From Mucilaginibacter pankratovii (lineage in GTDB: Bacteria; Bacteroidota; Bacteroidia; Sphingobacteriales; Sphingobacteriaceae): a stretch of DNA of 64,000 bases. Positions 53,573-61,117 of this stretch are shown here, piece after piece; position 1 is the first letter of the stretch, and every line of letters begins with the position of its first letter. The DNA lies in the NCBI RefSeq assembly GCF_014773265.1, contig NZ_JACWMY010000001.1, forward strand, positions 682,001 to 746,000. Reading direction: 5' to 3'. The position numbers were made by a program, and so were the translations under genes. Below the pieces are notes generated by a model. It saw only the letters and a list, made by a program, of their open reading frames with translations. It ran no database searches and had not been told where the DNA came from.

Positions 53573-53835
53573 TAACTAAAGGATATACCATAACCTCAGC
53601 ACAGGGAATGCATGCACGCCCGGCAACACAGCTGGTGAAGCTGGCAAAAGAGTTTAGCGCAACCATCAGCATAAAAAAGGGTGATAAAACGGTAAAGATG
53701 AATAGTTTGCTCAATATCCTCTTGCTAAGTATTAAAAGCGGCGAAACCGTCGCCCTGATTATAGATGGTGCCGACGAGGTAAGCGCGGCCGTAGCAATTG
53801 ATATTTTTTTTACAGATACCTTAAAGCACTTATAA
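53569..53835 (+). CDS. ptsH: PTS phosphocarrier protein HPr
   Basis: 88 residues from the ATG at 53569, which overlaps the ptsI stop (ATGA). The phosphorylation site is QGMHARPATQLVKLA with His15 exactly at the usual position. Ser46, the regulatory site of Gram-positive HPr, is also present in KMNSLLNILLL. Whether an HPr kinase exists in this genome cannot be seen here. HPr passes phosphate from EI to EIIA. The downstream nagB-like gene starts 6 bp later. Confidence 0.94.
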   Translation: MITKGYTITSAQGMHARPATQLVKLAKEFSATISIKKGDKTVKMNSLLNILLLSIKSGETVALIIDGADEVSAAVAIDIFFTDTLKHL

Positions 53836-53841
53836 CAGATA

Positions 53842-54600
53842 ATGAAAGTTACCATCACCAACAACGAACAGGAATTTGATACCACCGCAGCATGGCGCAT
53901 TATTGCGCAAATGCTGGAGAAAAGCAACTCGGTAATTGGTCTTTCCACGGGGCAAACCACTATTGGTATGCACCGTATCGTTTCCGAAATTCATGCGCAA
54001 TATCCGTTCGATGTATCAAACATAACGCTGTTTAATGTGGATGAACTCACCAACCTGGATAGGGAATATGCGGGCAGTTGTTATACAATGATATTAAATC
54101 AAATAGCCGGTCCGTTGGGCATCCCTGAGGAGAATTTCATTATGCCGCCCACCCTGTCTGATGATTTTGTTGCGGAAAGTATCCTGTTTGAAAAACGCCT
54201 TACCGAACGCGGCGGGGCCGATCTGCAGATGCTCGGCATAGGCAGTAACGGGCACATCGGTATAAACCAACCTGGTACACCCTTCGAAAGCGAAACCTGG
54301 GTATCGCCCATGGATCCCGATTTTGAGGCCCGCGTGCGCCGCGAAACACAGGTACCCCCCGAAACGGAACTGGGCGGACTTACCCGTGGCGTAAAAAACA
54401 TTATGCATACCCGTAAACTCATCCTCATAGCCAAAGGGGCGCATAAGGCGGAGATCATTAAGCAAGCCATCCTCGGCCCGGTCACCACGGATATCCCCGC
54501 ATCTGTTGTGCAGCTGCATCCCAATTGCGAGATCTTGCTGGATGCTGATGCCGGGGCTTTGATAGCAGATTACGCTAAAGAACGTGGTTATAACTGGTAA
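53842..54600 (+). CDS. nagB: NagB-like amino-sugar-6-phosphate deaminase/isomerase
   Basis: 252 residues of the glucosamine-6-phosphate deaminase family: VIGLSTGQTTIGMHRIVSEI, TLFNVDELTNLDREYAGSCY, QMLGIGSNGHIGINQPGTPF and KGAHKAEIIKQAILGPVTTD. The catalytic loop reads SNGHIGINQP; the family usually has D/N-GHIAFNEP, so the glutamate of the ring-opening triad is glutamine here. It should convert glucosamine-6-P (or galactosamine-6-P, as AgaI does) to the ketose phosphate and ammonia in the cytoplasm, the expected next step after PTS uptake. No nagA deacetylase is encoded nearby, which favours free amino sugar as the PTS substrate. Confidence 0.85.
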   Translation: MKVTITNNEQEFDTTAAWRIIAQMLEKSNSVIGLSTGQTTIGMHRIVSEIHAQYPFDVSNITLFNVDELTNLDREYAGSCYTMILNQIAGPLGIPEENFIMPPTLSDDFVAESILFEKRLTERGGADLQMLGIGSNGHIGINQPGTPFESETWVSPMDPDFEARVRRETQVPPETELGGLTRGVKNIMHTRKLILIAKGAHKAEIIKQAILGPVTTDIPASVVQLHPNCEILLDADAGALIADYAKERGYNW

Positions 54601-54634
54601 CAAAAAACAACGCATTAATACCTTCAACCCAAAC

Positions 54635-55813
54635 ATGTCGCAATTACCAAAACGCCTTTTATCTATTGATATGCTGCGCGCCGTCACCATGTTTTTAATG
54701 CTGTTTGTAAACGATGCCGACGGTATAAAAAACATACCCGGATGGATAGGCCATGCCAAAGGCAGTGAAGACGCACTGGGCTTTGCCGACATTATCTTCC
54801 CTGCATTTTTGGTGATCGTGGGACTTTCGCTGCCATTCGCTATCAATAATCGTATCAAAAAAGGCGATGGTCCGGGGCAGGTGATATTTTACATCCTTAC
54901 CCGTAGTGCGGCATTGCTTATTATGGGGTTTTACCACGTCAACCTCGAATCGTATGACCAGCCGGCGGCACCAATACTACAAGCCCTTTGGGCGATTATT
55001 ATTACGGTGGCCTTCTTTTTAATATGGCTGGATTACCCCGAAACACTCGCCAAAAACAAAAAAAACCTGCTGATAGGCCTGGGTTTGGTAACACTATTAG
55101 TAATGGCTATCATCTACAAAGGCTGCGACGACGATGAAATTGCACACGGCATGCGCCCGGGTTGGTGGGGTATATTAGGTATTATTGGCTGGGCATATCT
55201 GGTTTGCTCCATTCTATATTACCTGTTAAAAGGAAAGCTCACATACCTGGTTTGCTGCTGGGTGGCATTTATTACGCTCAACATTGTTTGCCATAGCCTT
55301 ATCCCCAAGGGCAAGCTCTGGCTCATTGGCGATGGTTCGTCGGTAGCGCTGGTGATAGGTGGCATTGTCATCTCCAGCGTGTACGCCTATTTGGTTGAGC
55401 GGGGAAAAACCCAGCTGCTATGGGCTACATTCAGCGCAATTGGTGTGTTGCTGCTGGTGGCCGGCTTTGTGATAAGGCCTCACGCACAGGGCATCTCCAA
55501 AATACACGCCACCCCTGCCTGGGTGTTTATCTGCTCCGGTATCACCATGTTGGTTTTCGAGTTGTTTATTTACCTTGTTGATGTACGAGGCAATAAAAAC
55601 CTTTTCAGCTGGATCCGCCCTGCCGGTACCAGTACGCTCACCTGCTACCTGATGCCCTATTTCCAGGTATTTATATTGAAGCTATTCATCACTAAATACC
55701 CGGCTGCCATCAATACCGGTGCCGCGGGCTTACTGCGCTCGCTCCTTATTGCTTTTGTGCTGATAGTACTGGTGGGCCTTATGGAAAAGAAACACCTCCG
55801 CTTAAAAATTTAA
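54635..55813 (+). CDS. NagX/HGSNAT-like membrane protein (DUF5009)
   Basis: The ATG at 54635 (392 residues) is chosen; the extra upstream codons overlap nagB and are not family-like. Start RLLSIDMLRAVTMFLMLFVN and the following GFADIIFPAFLVIVGLSLPF are typical of the DUF5009/NagX group related to human heparan-alpha-glucosaminide N-acetyltransferase. About ten membrane helices follow, with conserved RPGWWGILGIIGWAYL and RPAGTSTLTCYLMPYFQ. Such proteins may (de)acetylate amino sugars across the membrane or transport them. Between nagB (34-bp gap) and the chitinase, it supports an amino-sugar pathway. Confidence 0.87.
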   Translation: MSQLPKRLLSIDMLRAVTMFLMLFVNDADGIKNIPGWIGHAKGSEDALGFADIIFPAFLVIVGLSLPFAINNRIKKGDGPGQVIFYILTRSAALLIMGFYHVNLESYDQPAAPILQALWAIIITVAFFLIWLDYPETLAKNKKNLLIGLGLVTLLVMAIIYKGCDDDEIAHGMRPGWWGILGIIGWAYLVCSILYYLLKGKLTYLVCCWVAFITLNIVCHSLIPKGKLWLIGDGSSVALVIGGIVISSVYAYLVERGKTQLLWATFSAIGVLLLVAGFVIRPHAQGISKIHATPAWVFICSGITMLVFELFIYLVDVRGNKNLFSWIRPAGTSTLTCYLMPYFQVFILKLFITKYPAAINTGAAGLLRSLLIAFVLIVLVGLMEKKHLRLKI

Positions 55814-55842
55814 ACTGATTAAAACCCTGACCGATATAAACA

Positions 55843-56991
55843 ATGAAAACCTTAAACATCCTTAAAACCTGCGCCCTTGCCGCATGCCTGCTTTGTATAG
55901 TGACACTATCAGCTATGAACCCGCCCTCTGCAAGGCCCAAAAAGCCCAAACGTGTAATTATAGGCTATGTGGGCGGCTACCGCGGGTTGATAGATACCGC
56001 CATGGTGAACGCTAATAAACTTACCCATATTAACTACGCCTTTGTTGATGTAAAGAATAACCGCGCCTTTTTAACGCACCGTAAAACAGATACCGTAAAC
56101 TTCAGGGTGTTGCGTAACCTCAAAAAGATAAACCCGGACCTGAAGATCCTCATCTCCATAGGCGGATGGACCTGGAGCCGCAATTTTTCTGACGCTGCCT
56201 TAACCGATACCTCGCGCCGGGCATTCGCCAAAAGCGCTGCCGATATTGTAAAGATATACCAGTTAGACGGTGTAGACATTGATTGGGAATACCCTAATGA
56301 TATTGGCGCTGGCAACATTTATCGCCCGGAGGATAAGCAAAACTTCACCCTGATGTTTGAAGCCCTGCGTACCGAATTGGACGACGTGGAGCGTATAACC
56401 GGCAAAAAAATGCTGCTTACCGCGGCTGTTGGCGGTTTCAAACGTTTTATTAAAAACACCGAAATGGACAAAGTGCAGCGTTACCTGGATTATGTAAACC
56501 TGATGACATACGATTATTTCCAGGATAGCCTGGGTATAGCCGTGCACCATACCAGCCTCTATGCATCAAAGATCTACGAAACAGCCAACTATGCCGATAA
56601 AGCAGTGAACGAATTTATTGAGGCCGGGGTACCCGCCAATAAACTGGTAATGGGGATGGCCTTTTATGGCCGTTCGCGCAAAGTTACGGATGTGCTGCGC
56701 AACGGGCTTGGCCTTAAAACGGATGGTTTTATGCGCGGCGGTGGTTACACTTATATCAAAGACAGCCTGCTGAGCAAAAAGGAATATAAATACTACCGCG
56801 ACCGCAACGCAGATGCCCCTTACATTTTTAATGCGAGCACAAAGCAATTTATTTCCTACGATGATGAATGGTCGGTGAAGCAGAAGTGCAAATATGTGAT
56901 GAAGAAGAACATGGCAGGTGTGATGTTCTGGGAATATTCAGACGATAAGAAGGAATACCTGATAAATGCCGTAAACAGAGTATTAAAGTAA
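55843..56991 (+). CDS. Glycoside hydrolase family 18 chitinase-like enzyme, exported
   Basis: 382 residues with an N-terminal signal (ILKTCALAACLLCIVTLSA). The GH18 barrel shows RVIIGYVGGYRG, LTHINYAFVDV, ILISIGGWTWSRNFSDAA and the catalytic LDGVDIDWEYPND, with Glu149 as proton donor. Later conserved parts are YVNLMTYDYFQDSLG, LVMGMAFYGRSRKV and AGVMFWEYSDDKKEYL. It hydrolyses beta-1,4-GlcNAc polymers by substrate-assisted catalysis, which needs an N-acetyl group. It is the last gene of the PTS operon (29-bp gap), followed by a hairpin at 57038-57057, and probably supplies the sugars taken up by the PTS. Confidence 0.94.
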   Translation: MKTLNILKTCALAACLLCIVTLSAMNPPSARPKKPKRVIIGYVGGYRGLIDTAMVNANKLTHINYAFVDVKNNRAFLTHRKTDTVNFRVLRNLKKINPDLKILISIGGWTWSRNFSDAALTDTSRRAFAKSAADIVKIYQLDGVDIDWEYPNDIGAGNIYRPEDKQNFTLMFEALRTELDDVERITGKKMLLTAAVGGFKRFIKNTEMDKVQRYLDYVNLMTYDYFQDSLGIAVHHTSLYASKIYETANYADKAVNEFIEAGVPANKLVMGMAFYGRSRKVTDVLRNGLGLKTDGFMRGGGYTYIKDSLLSKKEYKYYRDRNADAPYIFNASTKQFISYDDEWSVKQKCKYVMKKNMAGVMFWEYSDDKKEYLINAVNRVLK

Positions 56992-57036
56992 GTGTTGAGG
57001 TATGGATGCTCCCTGAAGTGCCGGTTTTTCATTAAT

Positions 57037-57060
57037 AAAATGACGCACGTCATTTTTATT
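57037..57060 (+). terminator. Hairpin terminator after the GH18 gene
   Basis: aaaatgac / gtcatttt (8-bp stem, gcac loop) is followed by tatttt. It lies about 45 bp after the chitinase stop and probably ends the PTS operon. Confidence 0.65.
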
Positions 57061-57075
57061 TTGCTATTAACTATT

Positions 57076-57083
57076 TAACTTTG
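57076..57083 (+). promoter_or_regulatory. Candidate Bacteroidota -7 element (TAACTTTG)
   Basis: TAACTTTG fits the Bacteroidota -7 consensus TAnnTTTG and lies 20 bp before the ATG at 57104. A -33 TTG at the usual spacing is not clear. Confidence 0.4.
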
Positions 57084-57103
57084 AGTTGCTAAATCTAACT
57101 ACC

Positions 57104-57349
57104 ATGAAAACCATACGATTTAACTTTAACCATCCGGTAAATGGCAATGCCATTCTTACACGGGTTGGCTGCGCCGGAAGCCCTTGTTTGAGGATGAAGG
57201 TAGAAAGCTCGAAAGGCAATTTGCTGGAGATACCGGTTACAGAATGCAATGAAGGCAAGTGGAAACTTATCCTCGATTGGGAATACGATGGCCGAATGTT
57301 TTCTCACCGGGAAGATTTTGAAGTAAGCCTCGGCAAATTAAAATCATAA
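57104..57349 (+). CDS. Small conserved-looking protein of unknown function
   Basis: 81 residues from the ATG at 57104; the track-style start 18 bp earlier is less likely because a promoter-like TAACTTTG sits at 57076. The sequence (MKTIRFNFNHPVNGNAILTR, CLRMKVESSKGNLLEIPVTE, KWKLILDWEYDGRMFSHRED) is a plausible small beta-rich protein with strong amphipathic strands, no signal peptide and no membrane helix. I do not recognise a family. It stands alone between the chitinase terminator and the convergent PL6-like gene. Confidence 0.6.
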   Translation: MKTIRFNFNHPVNGNAILTRVGCAGSPCLRMKVESSKGNLLEIPVTECNEGKWKLILDWEYDGRMFSHREDFEVSLGKLKS

Positions 57350-57392
57350 ATTCGGCAAAGCCGGGCAGTTACCATTTGTTCCCCCTTGCTAA

Positions 57393-58560
57393 CTACGGAG
57401 TCGTTTCGTTAAGCACCGGCACAGGGGTATTGCTAATGACATTATTTTCTACCTCGTTATTAAATGGCGCGGGATGGGTAACGTTTGGTATCAAACTTGC
57501 CCGTCCAATCCGCATTTTTACTTCCGCCTATTAAAATGCCGGTACTGCAGTGGCTTATCCGGTTGTTTTTTACAACGCAGTCACTTGCTGCTATATAAAA
57601 ACCCGTATCTATCTTCCCTTTAGCCATGCCATACATCAGCCTGATGGCAATTGGCAGGCCTTTAAAGCTATTGTTGGTAATGGTATGCATGGTGCCGTTA
57701 ACCCGTATACCGCCCGTACCACCCGCAAAAGTATTACTATCAATAAGGCATTCGTGCCCTCCACGCATCACCAGTTCGCCATTGCAGTTTTCGAAATAGT
57801 TATTGATGTATTTGTTACCCGATGATTTATTACTGATCACCTCCGGTTCGCCATTGCAACGGATAAAGCGGTTATCGCGTACCGTGGCGTAAGAATAGCG
57901 ATTGCCCAGCAGTATCGGGTCCTGCCCTATTTGTACGCATTCGCCGCCGTTATTGCCCTTCCAGGTAACGCTGTCTTTATCCATAAAGGTGTTATGATCT
58001 ATCAATGTATACAGCGACACCTCCGTACCCGTAACTTTCACCTGCAACTCCTGGTTGTTAAAGTTACCGGTAAACCTGCAGTTATCAACCCTGTTATGAT
58101 CGCCATTGCCAGATATTACCACGATGGGCATAAACTGGGTATCCACCGTATTTTTGGTAAATACACAATTTGTAAGCCGGCAATATTTTGCGGCTTCCAG
58201 CTGTATTAGAACAACGTCTTCGCCTTTGGTCTTCAACAATTGGCAGCCGTCAAATTTTAAGCCTTTAAGCTGTATATAACTTCCCGTTAACTTTAGGATA
58301 GCCCGGCGAACCTCCCCCGTGAATACCACTTTACCGGCGCTTTCTGCCATTACTATAATTGGTTTAGTTGCGGTTCCGTTAGAGTTTATAGCTACACTCC
58401 AGCCAGTGTAATTACCGTTGGCAATTACAATTTCGTCGCCCGGTAAAATCACAGCCGCTGCTTTACTAAATTCTTCCTGCGTTGCCACTTTATAAACTTT
58501 ACCAAAGCTTAATTGAAAAGCGAAAAAGGCGCATATGGTTAATATCCAATATTTTATCAT
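57393..58560 (-). pseudogene. PL6 (chondroitinase-B-like) polysaccharide lyase with a C-terminal frameshift
   Basis: The intact frame (58560 down to 57460, 366 residues) starts with a signal peptide (ILTICAFFAFQLSFG) and has the parallel beta-helix of PL6: VYKVATQEEFSKAAAVILPG, GSYIQLKGLKFDGC, VISNKSSGNKYINNYFENCN and GELVMRGGHECL. The last two contain the Lys and Arg expected as catalytic base and acid. The frame ends RYPSRAI-stop, but removing one G of the GGG run at 57471-57473 joins RYPS to APFNNEVENNVISNTPVPVL and a stop at 57393, a normal helix ending. Real mutation or homopolymer error cannot be told apart. PL6 enzymes cleave alginate, dermatan or related uronate polymers. It lies 11 bp after the GH2 gene. 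Confidence 0.8.
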
Positions 58561-58571
58561 CGTTTTAATTA

Positions 58572-61034
58572 TTACAGCTTTAAAAAACCAACCGGTAAAC
58601 CGGGAGACAGCACACCAATAACCGAACTACCGGCATTTAGCTTCACACTAATGACCGCCCGGCCATTGTATGCCTGTACCTTGCGCGAACCTTTTGAAGT
58701 GCCAAGGTCATCTATCAGAGTTCCGTTCCCGGCTAAGGAGAAATTCATCCAGTTGGTCGCATCCAGGCAAGGCACTCCGTTTTTATCGTACAATGTCGCT
58801 TCTACCGTAGCTACGCCATCTTTATCGGCGATCTTCCTCAATTCCACCTTTGCAGGCTTGCCCCATTTTTCGGTTTGGTAGGATTGCGTAATGGTATCTG
58901 TTACAGTCAACTTACCCTTATAAGCAACAACTTTTATATTGTTCACCCCCTTATTGTAAACAACCATCCAACGCAAGCCTGCTGCCGGGAAATTTTGCGA
59001 ATCGCGGGTTTTAATACCCTGGCTTTTGCCGTTTACAAACAGTTCTGCCCTATCGGCATTGGAGTAAACCTTAACCATCTTTTCTTCGCCGGGGTCACCC
59101 CATCTTACGGGCCAGCTACGCCCGTAGATATGTGCCATCAACTTATCCGACCAGTAGGATTGCACTACATAGTAAGATTCCTTCTTCGTAAAATCGCGCT
59201 CAACTACGCCTTTTTGATTGACGTAGGGCACGGGGTTCTCCGGGCGAATAGGGGTGGAAAAATCTTTAAAGGTCCAAAATGCCGAGCCGGTTAGCCAGGG
59301 CATTTGTTCCTGTTCTTTCAGGTGCCAGTCGAACAGGTTGCAAATGTAAGTTTCGCTCCAGTCGCTGTTATCGGCAATGCGGGTAATGCCGCCAAACAAG
59401 GTAGAATCAACCGCTCCGCTGATGCCTTTCCCGTTGATCACTTTCGCCAGCGCTTTATCCGGCTCTTCCGAGTGCCGGTTGGCCTGGCTGTCGCCTCCCC
59501 ATTCGGCATGGATAAAATGCGGGACTTTCTTAAACTCTTCTTCTGTGAACTTTTTATAATCGGGATAAAAACCCTTGTACCAGCCTGCCCAAATACTTGG
59601 CGAATATACATCGGGGATATCCCTGCAAAAATCGCAGCGGCGGATGGTGGTTTTACGGGATAGATCGAGCTTATGAGCCAGATCGTTTTGTTCGCTCATA
59701 AACGCGCGGATCTTTTGCTTGTCAAATTCGGGAAAATCGCCCGGCCAATCGTTCTCATTACCCAAACCCCAAAGGATGATAGCCGGATGGTTGTAATGCT
59801 GCTGTATCATATTGCTGAGCATATTTTTAGCCTGTTCTTTATAAGCATCGCCACCCAGGCCGCCGCGGCACCAGGGTTCTTCCTCCCAAACCAAAAGGCC
59901 CAGGCTATCGCACAGGTTTAACACGGTGGTTGATTGCTGGTAGTGCCCCAGGCGTATAAAATTTGCGCCCATCTCTTTTATCAGCAGCATTTCCTGCAGC
60001 ATAATGCTGTCGGTTAATGCAGCCGCCACACCCGCGTGGTCTTCGTGCCGGTGGGTGCCTTTTAAAAGCAGTCGCTTCCCATTTAAATAAAATGGGCCGT
60101 TATCCTCAAATAAGAAATTACGGAAGCCCACCTTTTCGGTATGCTTAAAAGTTTCACCGCCTGCATTGCCGGTAATTTCTACAGTGTACAGGTACGGATC
60201 AATTGTTAACCATAGATGAGGTTTGTTAATAGTTAGCCTACCCGGCGAGATGCTTGTTTGCAGGCTATCAACGTGATATTTTTCCTTAGCCACTATTTTG
60301 CCTGCCGCATCCTTTACGAGCAATTCCCCATCTATCGCCTTCACATTAGTTGGATTATAGAAATCCATTTTAGGGGTTATCCAGCCCCTGGCAAATCCTT
60401 TATCCAGTTCAGCATTGGCGTACAGCTTATCAATACTTACCGCTGGTTGATAAACTAAATTAACCTGCCGGTATAACCCTCCGTAGATATTAAAATCGGA
60501 TAATTGCGAAGGGATACTTTCCAGGTCGCGCGTATTATCGCACCGTATCTCCAGCGGAATCCTGCCTTTAAACTGCTTGCCAAATGCGGCTGTTTTTTTG
60601 AGATCTGCAACGGCATCGGTAATATCTACCTTCCATTCATCGTAACCACCATTATGCGTGCCTACCAGTTTATTGTACAAATACACCTTTGTTTTTTGCC
60701 CGGCACCTTCAAAATGCAGAATGGTGCGGCCTGCAGCATACGGGTTAGTAACACTTAGCTGTGTGCGATACCATCCCGGCCCCTGGTAGTAATTTACATC
60801 CGGGTCCACCCCGTCCCTATCGTTAAAACAATGAGGTACGGTTACTTTGTTCCAGGCGGGGTATGCTTCCGGTTTACCGGGCGATACCGGCCTGATGGCT
60901 TCCCATACACCACCCAGGTCCTGCCGTATAAATTCCCAGTTATTGTTTAACCGTTGTTTTTGCTGGGCCATACCTGCATTAAAACATGCCATCAGCAGGA
61001 GCAAGAAAATAGGCCTTAGGTAATTCCGCTTCAT
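58572..61034 (-). CDS. Glycoside hydrolase family 2 (beta-galactosidase/glucuronidase-like), exported
   Basis: 820 residues with a signal peptide (FLLLMACFNAGMAQ). The GH2 sugar-binding jelly roll (WYRTQLSVTNPYAAGRTILH, FEGAGQKTKVYLYNKLVGTH) precedes the Ig-like domain and the TIM barrel: LLLKGTHRHEDHAGVAAALT, ANFIRLGHYQQSTTVLNLCD, ILWGLGNENDW (acid/base Glu near 427) and HFIHAEWGGDS (nucleophile Glu near 511). A C-terminal beta domain (VKVYSNADRAELFVNGKSQG) follows. It hydrolyses terminal beta-linked galactose, glucuronate or mannose; which one cannot be read. It lies between susD (hairpin between them) and the PL6 gene. Confidence 0.93.
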   Translation of the reverse strand: MKRNYLRPIFLLLLMACFNAGMAQQKQRLNNNWEFIRQDLGGVWEAIRPVSPGKPEAYPAWNKVTVPHCFNDRDGVDPDVNYYQGPGWYRTQLSVTNPYAAGRTILHFEGAGQKTKVYLYNKLVGTHNGGYDEWKVDITDAVADLKKTAAFGKQFKGRIPLEIRCDNTRDLESIPSQLSDFNIYGGLYRQVNLVYQPAVSIDKLYANAELDKGFARGWITPKMDFYNPTNVKAIDGELLVKDAAGKIVAKEKYHVDSLQTSISPGRLTINKPHLWLTIDPYLYTVEITGNAGGETFKHTEKVGFRNFLFEDNGPFYLNGKRLLLKGTHRHEDHAGVAAALTDSIMLQEMLLIKEMGANFIRLGHYQQSTTVLNLCDSLGLLVWEEEPWCRGGLGGDAYKEQAKNMLSNMIQQHYNHPAIILWGLGNENDWPGDFPEFDKQKIRAFMSEQNDLAHKLDLSRKTTIRRCDFCRDIPDVYSPSIWAGWYKGFYPDYKKFTEEEFKKVPHFIHAEWGGDSQANRHSEEPDKALAKVINGKGISGAVDSTLFGGITRIADNSDWSETYICNLFDWHLKEQEQMPWLTGSAFWTFKDFSTPIRPENPVPYVNQKGVVERDFTKKESYYVVQSYWSDKLMAHIYGRSWPVRWGDPGEEKMVKVYSNADRAELFVNGKSQGIKTRDSQNFPAAGLRWMVVYNKGVNNIKVVAYKGKLTVTDTITQSYQTEKWGKPAKVELRKIADKDGVATVEATLYDKNGVPCLDATNWMNFSLAGNGTLIDDLGTSKGSRKVQAYNGRAVISVKLNAGSSVIGVLSPGLPVGFLKL

Positions 61035-61058
61035 TAAAGCTGGTTTTATAAAACTAAA

Positions 61059-61081
61059 CCAGGCCCATAATACAGGCCTGG
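61059..61081 (-). terminator. Hairpin between susD and the GH2 gene
   Basis: ccaggcc (61059-61065) and ggcctgg (61075-61081) form a 7-bp GC-rich stem; the - strand continues tttagtttt. It lies about 37 bp after the susD stop and may partly terminate susCD transcripts. Confidence 0.6.
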
Positions 61082-61117
61082 CTTATAAATTGATATATTA
61101 ATACTTACTCATTATGC

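Noticed and set aside
54094..54858. 254-codon - strand ORF opposite nagB
   Set aside because: Antisense to two clear genes with no domain of its own.
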